From positions 19,099,432 through 19,163,431 of the forward strand of contig OY997592.1 in assembly GCA_963921825.1 (NCBI GenBank): a DNA stretch of 64,000 nucleotides, read 5' to 3'. Origin of the DNA: Erodium maritimum (Eukaryota; Streptophyta; Magnoliopsida; Geraniales; Geraniaceae). The translations under genes and the position numbers were made by a program. The notes below the pieces were generated by a model. It worked only from the letters and a program-made list of their open reading frames with translations, did no database searches and had not been told where the DNA came from. Shown here one piece after another: positions 58,481 through 64,000 of this stretch. The stretch's first letter is position 1; each line of letters begins with the position of its first letter.

Positions 58481-59501
58481 TATGGCGCGACTGGCTGGAG
58501 CCGGTCAACCTTAGGAGACGTGTGCGGCGAGTGAAATCGAAACGTAGCCGGTGCTCGATCCCACGGCAGCGAAGCGGGCTGAGGACAGCGTGTCGCGTCC
58601 TTATTGGCTATCTAAAAGTTCCCTATAATACCTATGATAGATTGCTGGATAGGCGTCTTATATACAGGAGTGCTAATCTAGTGCAGTAGCCTCTTTTCCA
58701 CAACCCTATCAGCGAATGCAACGATGACACGTGGTAGGCACGTGTGGATTTACGCGTATGACAAACAAACAAGGCGTCGTGTCTAGATTATTATTACAGT
58801 ATGCATAAATTTACTAGATTACCCCGCAATTCGCATACTGTCTAAAACAATTGATTTTGAGCCAAACTTGGGCCTTCTGATTGGGCCAGTAATGAATGAA
58901 TATATACGAAGTAAATGAGGTCAATAGGAACAGAAGTTGCAGTTTCCATCCTCCAGAAAAGAACATGCTTCAAAATCTGCCTCCATCATTCTTTATCTTC
59001 ATCCAGTCAACGACACCATCTCACTGTTCTTCATCTTCATCCTTCTATGTAACTGGTAATGGGTGTTTCTGAAATAATGAGAATTAAAAGGTTTTGCAGG
59101 AATTTTGGGTAAATTAACAAATTGACTTCCAAAGGAAAGAGGTCTTTAGAGCATGAACAACAGAAAGGCCCTTGGTGAAGTATTGAGTTTGAGGTCCTTG
59201 TGTTTACTGGACAAAAGTGAAGCCATGAGGATGCAGAATAGTGGGTGTTTTGCAACGGAGAGGACCTCTGAGGTCCTGGGTCTGAGGTCCCTGTGCTGAC
59301 TAGATGCTGACTGGATTATAAATTGATATTTTGTTGTTTTATTTAATTCTTTATCAGAAACCGTTTAAATTATTTATAATGTAAACAATTTTGGAAAAAA
59401 TAATTAATGACAATAAAAAAATTGAACACGAATAAAATTGAACTTTTATTGATTCCGTTGTACTACAACCCACAAAAAACCAACTCCAAGAGCTCAAACG
59501 A
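58481..59501. other. intergenic, SLK promoter side; no gene seen
   Basis: A GC-richer stretch (58490-58780) with ACACGTGG-type G-box-like cores (GACACGTGG near 58728, CACGTG near 58740) lies upstream of SLK. From 59040 to 59300 there are repeated GAGGTCC(T/C)TGTG motifs, possibly the edge of the Harbinger-type element. No open frame is convincing. Confidence 0.45.
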
Positions 59502-59950
59502 CTACTCGTCGTCATGGAAACCAGCTCCATATAGACCCCATAAGTGCTCCATAAGATCATTTTGTAGTTGATGGTGGGTCTCATGACTTATGACACTTTG
59601 TTGACAATCAACTCGTTGTTGGTATTCCAATGGCCCTCCGTGGTGCCATCGTTCCGGTGGTGTCCAATTCGGCATTTCTGGAGGTTGCGCATACAACAAC
59701 TCCTCATCCTCATACTCGTATCGGTCGCGCTCATCCTCTACAATCATGTTGTGTAGAATTATGCAAGTGTGCATGATATCAGCCAAAGTGTGTTTGCTCC
59801 AAGTACGAGCGAGACGGGAAATGATGTGCCACATTGCTTGAAGTACTCCAAAAGCCCTTTCAATATCTTTCTGAGCACCTTCTTGGCATTTAGCAAACAA
59901 CTTCTCTTTGGGCTCGAAGGGATGCTGAATAGTCTTCACGAACCGTGCCC
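59502..59950 (-). pseudogene. PIF/Harbinger transposase, C-terminal fragment
   Basis: The minus frame starts at the Copia boundary and reads KTIQHPFEPKEKLFAKCQEG, QKDIERAFGVLQAMW, ADIMHTCIILHNMIVEDERD, then a less conserved tail ending at 59502. This is the conserved C-terminal block of plant PIF/Harbinger (ALP1-like) DDE transposases. Most of the catalytic domain and the Myb-like ORF2 are absent: the Copia element at 59951 cuts the gene, and the missing N-terminal part would lie beyond the window. The 62-aa and 76-aa plus frames here are shadows. Confidence 0.85.
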
Positions 59951-60368
59951 TGTTAGAATATTCACCACTAGCCCAATTGGGCTTAGCCTAATAATTTAAT
60001 AATTAGTAAAAGCCCATTATTAGTAAGAGTCCATTAGTGGAAGGATGTGAAAGCTTGTAGAAGCATGGAGACAAGTCTTCCATTTGTAGACTTTTAGGAT
60101 ATTTTCATGGAGAGTTCTAGAGGCTAAATCATAGCCACTAATAGTGCTTAGAGTAGAACAAATCCTAACCATCCATTTTAGGATGCTAGTATTATAAATA
60201 GTGGTAGGAACTCATTCGTCAAGCATCCAAGAAACACAAAATGTAGTAGTCTTGTAGAGAGAGTGTCCTAAAAGAGTCTTGTACTGTGAGTAACTCTTAG
60301 TGTTGTAATCTCTTCTTGAGCGGTGTTAATAGAAAGTGTTGCTTTCCATCAAAGAGTTGTGTTCAACA
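59951..60368 (+). repeat. Copia-2 5' LTR
   Basis: The 418-bp LTR starts TGTTAGAATATTCACC and ends GAGTTGTGTTCAACA. It is inserted in Harbinger transposase sequence. The 3' LTR is beyond the window. Confidence 0.9.
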
Positions 60369-60371
60369 ATT

Positions 60372-60387
60372 TGGTATCAGAGCGTGG
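60372..60387 (+). promoter_or_regulatory. Copia-2 primer-binding site
   Basis: TGGTATCAGAGCGTGG, the initiator tRNA-Met type, lies three bases past the LTR. Confidence 0.95.
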
Positions 60388-60582
60388 TTGTGAGTTAGGG
60401 TGTCTAATCTCTCGAAGTTCTTAGTATGCTCTATGGTTGCAGCCGTGACTAATCCTCCACATCAGAAACGATTTCTTGAGATTGTTAGTGAGTGAGTTTC
60501 TTCGTGTCGTGAGTAGTCTGTGACTCTGCAAGTGTTGTGTCGAAACTAGCTTGTTTGGTATTACTGAGGTACTGCCAACACG

Positions 60583-61263
60583 ATGAGTGATCTCCAAGTC
60601 GTCGGAGGAATCAAGAAACTCAACAACAACAACTACAACACGTGGGCAACATGCATGATGTCCTATTTACAAGGACAAGACCTTGGGGAGGTCGTTGGCG
60701 GGAGCGAAACTACGCCGCCGGAGGAGGATGCTAATGGATCCTTGCGCAAATGGAGAATTAAGGCAGGGAAAGCGATGTTTGCCTTAAAGACCACCATCGA
60801 AGAAGAGTTGTTAGAGCACATTCGTGATGAGAAGACGCTGAAAGAAGCAAGGGACATGTTCGTGACGTTGTTCTCAAAGAAGAACGATACGAGACTACAA
60901 CTCTTGGAGAATGAGTTGTTATCAATCTCACAACGAGACATGACGATTGCTCAGTACTTCCACGAGGTCAAGTCGATCTGCCGAGAGATTGCTGAATTGG
61001 ATCTGAAGTCCGTCATTGAAGAAGGTCGAATGAAGAGGATAATCATCCACGGGTTGCGGTCGGAATATAGGAGCTTCATTATTGCCGTACAAGGATGGCC
61101 CGTTCAACCATCACTTGTAGAGTTTGAAAATTTGCTAGCTAGTCAAGAAGTCATGGCTAAGCAAATGGGAGGCCTGACGCTGAAGAGTGAGGACGAAGCA
61201 CTATATGCAAGTAAAAGCCGGAGCAACTTCAAACCGCCCGCAAAAGGTGGATACAAAAAATAG
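60583..61263 (+). pseudogene. Copia-2 gag
   Basis: MSDLQVVGGIKKLNNNNYNT is followed by WATCMMSYLQGQDLGEVV and a full Copia gag (UBN2-type) domain: LKTTIEEELLEHIRD, LFSKKNDTRLQLLENELLS and QYFHEVKSICREIAELD. The 226-codon frame ends at TAG after GGYKK. The zinc knuckle lies in the next frame. The stop is caused by one extra A in an A6 run at about 61255-61260: with five A the frame would continue KNSEKGRS into pol. Gag itself looks intact up to that point. Confidence 0.9.
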
Positions 61264-63994
61264 CGAAAAAGGAAGAAGCCATCAAGGAACCGCACAACCT
61301 TGGAAAGCTCAGAAGACCGACAACAAGAGTTTCCAAGGAAAGAGGTCCGAAGGTATTTGTTACAATTGCGGGAAGAAGGGGCACATGTCCAAGGATTGTT
61401 GGTCGAAGAAAAAGACTGTCGAGAGATATACAGCAACTTCCAAAAAGGAGATGGAGGATGAATGGGATGCCGAAGTACTATGTGCCATAGAAGAAGACGA
61501 GATAGCATTGATGGCGATGAAGGGAGATCAGATCGACTACGAGAACGATTGGATCGTTGATTTGGGATGTTCAAACCACATGAATGGCGACCAGAGGAAA
61601 TTGAGAAACAAGAGGGGGTACAAAGGAAGTCGCGTGGTACGTACAGCCAACAACTCGCAGTTACCGATCGCTCAAATCGGAAGCACAACTATTATGCCTG
61701 GTAATAAACCTGACATGGTTTTACTAGACAATGTCTACCATGTATCCGGTATAAAGAAGAAGTTGTTATCAGTGCCACAACTAACAACATCAGGCAACTA
61801 TGTCTTGTTTGGGCCGGAAGATGTGAAGGTCTTTGAAGACGTTAAGATATTGGGAACGCCAACGATGGAAGGACGGAAAGTGGATTCCGTCTATGTGCTC
61901 TCGGTAGAGTCTGCTTATGTAGACAAGACTCGGAAGAATGAGACGGCTGATTTGTGGCACGCAAGGTTGGGACATGTCGGCTACCACAAGTTGAAGGTAA
62001 TTATGGAACAATCGATGCTCAACGGCCTACCTCAACTTGAAGTCAAAACCGATATTGTTTGTGCTGGATGTCAATATGGCAAAGCCCACCAACTACCATA
62101 CAAGGAGTCAAAGTTCAGAGCAAAGAAACCATTAGACTTAATTCACTCTGATGTGTTCGGTCCAGTCAAGCAAATGTCGATCAGTGGGATGCGGTACATG
62201 GTGACGTTCATTGATGACTACTCGAGGTATGTATGGGTTTTCTTCATGGAAGAAAAGTCTGATACATTCTCAAAATTTCAAGAATTCAAGATGATGGTCG
62301 AATGAGAAGTGGGAATGAAGATTCATTGTCTACGCTTAGACAATGGAGGAGAATACACGTCGGGTGAATTTGATCAATTTCTAAACGAGTCTGGAATACG
62401 TCGTCAACTTACATGTGCCAACATACCACAAAAAAATGGTGTAGCTGAGAGAAAGAATCGACATCTTGTTGAGATTTGTCGAAGCATGCTGCACGCGAAG
62501 AATGTCCCAGGAAGATTTTGGGCCGAAGCTATGCGAACTGCCGCCCATGTGATCAACAAACTTCCCCAACCAAGGTTAGGTTTTATCTCACCATTTGAGA
62601 CGTTATGGAAAATTAAACCTACAGTTAGCTATTTTCGAGTATTTGGCTGTGTTTGCTACGTATTTGTTCCTAGTCATTTACGAAGCAAGTTTCACAAGAA
62701 AGCAATCAGATGTATATTTGTTGGATACGAAAATCAAAGAAAAGGGTGGAAGTGTTGTGATCCAACAAGTGGAAAATGCTACACCTCAAGAGATGTAGTG
62801 TTTGATGAAGCATCTTCGTGGTGGTCCTCAGAGAAGAAAGTCATATCAGACTCAAACAACATGGAAGAAATTCTACAACAGAAGATGGGGGAGCAAACTG
62901 CACACATTTGACCAAGTGGTGACATGCCTGAAGAACCAAGCGACATTGATGAGGAAGAAATTGCTCAACCAAGTGAAGCTGGTGAAAAGGAAATGACACC
63001 TCCACAACTCAGGCGGACAGAAAGAATCCGTAAACCAAATCCCAAGTATGCCAACGTAGCCACTTTAGAAGACGATGTTCAGGAGCCGGAAACGTATGAA
63101 GAAGCATCACAAGACTCGGTATGGCAGAAGGCGATAAAAGAAGAAATTGCAGCCATGGAGAAAAGTCAGACTTCGGAACTGGTGCCAAGACCAAGAGATA
63201 TCAAACCCATTTCCTGCAAGTGGGTCTATAAAATTAAGCGTCGCCCGGATGGATCAATCGAGAGATACAAGGCTCGTCTGGTAGCCCGAGGGTTCTCTCA
63301 ACAATATGGACTAGACTATGATGAAACGTTTAGTCCAGTGGCGAAGATCACTACCGTACGGGTCCTACTAGCACTTGCGGCAAGTAAAGATTAGAAATTA
63401 TGGCAGATGGATGTGAAGAACGCCTTCTTACACGGAGAGCTAGACCGGGAGATCTACATGAACCAACCAAAGGGATTTGAGGATGCAAATAATCCCAACC
63501 ATGTGTGCAAACTGAGGAAAGCTCTTTATGGATTGAAGCAGGCGCCAAGAGCTTGGTATGGTAAGATTGCCGAATTTCTTACTCAAAGTAATTATTTAGT
63601 TGCGCATGCAGACTCAAGCCTATTTATCAAAGAAAGAGAAGGAAAGTTGGCAATTGTGCTGGTTTATGTGGATGACTTAATCATCACCGGGGATGATGAA
63701 AGTGAAATTCAACAAACAAGAGAAAATTTGTCGGTACGCTTCGAAATGAAGGAGCTTGGAATGCTTAAACACTTCTTGGGGCTAGAAGTTGATCGCACCG
63801 AAGAAGGATTGTTCCTCTGCCAACAAAAGTATACAAGAGATATACTTCAAAAGTTTGGAATGTTGGAATGCAAGCCGGTCTCAACACCGATGGAGCCAAA
63901 TGCCAAGATATGTGCACACGAAGGGAATGAGTTGGAAGACGGGACGATGTATGGACAACTAGTAGGTAGTCTCATCTACTTAACTTTAACTTGA
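61187..63994 (+). pseudogene. Copia-2 pol (PR, IN, RT), stop-interrupted
   Basis: A single frame carries everything in Copia order. The zinc knuckle is [14 protein letters not shown]. Protease reads [11 protein letters not shown] (the usual DSG is DLG). The integrase zinc region is [12 protein letters not shown] with [11 protein letters not shown]. The integrase core has [38 protein letters not shown] and [13 protein letters not shown], so all three catalytic acids are present. RT has [48 protein letters not shown] and an intact [13 protein letters not shown]. Four stops interrupt it: TGA 62303-62305, TGA 62909-62911, TAG 63392-63394 (Trp in relatives) and TGA 63992-63994 (Arg in relatives). 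RNase H and the 3' LTR lie beyond the window. Confidence 0.9.
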
Positions 63995-64000
63995 CCTGAC

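Overview
The window is nuclear DNA from a flowering plant, probably a eudicot. Two host-type genes point to this: an F-box/PP2-A gene and a SEUSS-LIKE co-repressor gene, both with ordinary GT-AG introns. They sit in a dense pile of nested plant retrotransposons, Mutator-like elements and MITEs. I cannot name the species. I see no rRNA or tRNA genes, no CRISPR and no bacterial features.

Layout. 1-1246 is the end of a long LTR. 1247-4174 is a minus-strand Athila-like Gypsy fragment (gag, tRNA-Asp-type primer site, LTR). 4186-4720 and 14303-14990 are pieces of DUF4283/zinc-knuckle sequence separated by a Copia element at 4721-14302, whose arrangement is LTR-internal-LTR-partial internal. 15050-17120 is a very old Copia relic and 17281-18030 another DUF4283 fragment. 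18031-21205 has no gene I can name. 21206-27618 is a LINE split by a 4.17-kb solo LTR (22717-26889), which itself carries a foldback Mutator-like element (24124-25619). 28790-31572 is a second LINE. 31609-32831 and 32867-36133 are two more Mutator-like elements; the second contains a 1.45-kb poly(A) retroposon and a MITE.

36327-46777 is one copy of a short retroposon that encodes only a DUF4283-CCHC protein. It is split by a LARD-type element (37314-44132: two ~3-kb LTRs, about 400 bp internal, plus a SINE) and by a 1.4-kb poly(A) retroposon (44371-45783). A second, uninterrupted copy of the same DUF4283 retroposon lies at 48422-50748 on the other strand and acts as an empty-site control for both insertions.

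50749-58900 is the genic island. The F-box/PP2-A gene (51296-52303, +) looks intact. It converges on a SEUSS-LIKE gene (57475-52654, -) whose first four coding exons are open but which then carries a nonsense codon and two frameshifts. 59502-59950 is the end of a PIF/Harbinger transposase cut by a Copia element (59951 to the window end), whose gag-pol is broken by one frameshift and four stop codons.

Most coding sequence here belongs to transposons and is decayed. The F-box/PP2-A protein would act in SCF ubiquitin ligases. The SEUSS-LIKE protein, if made at all, would act with LEUNIG-type co-repressors. The items most worth following up are the ORF1-only DUF4283 retroposon family, the mosaic LARD with its SINE, the foldback Mutator-like element with a single-copy core, and the disabled SEUSS-LIKE gene.
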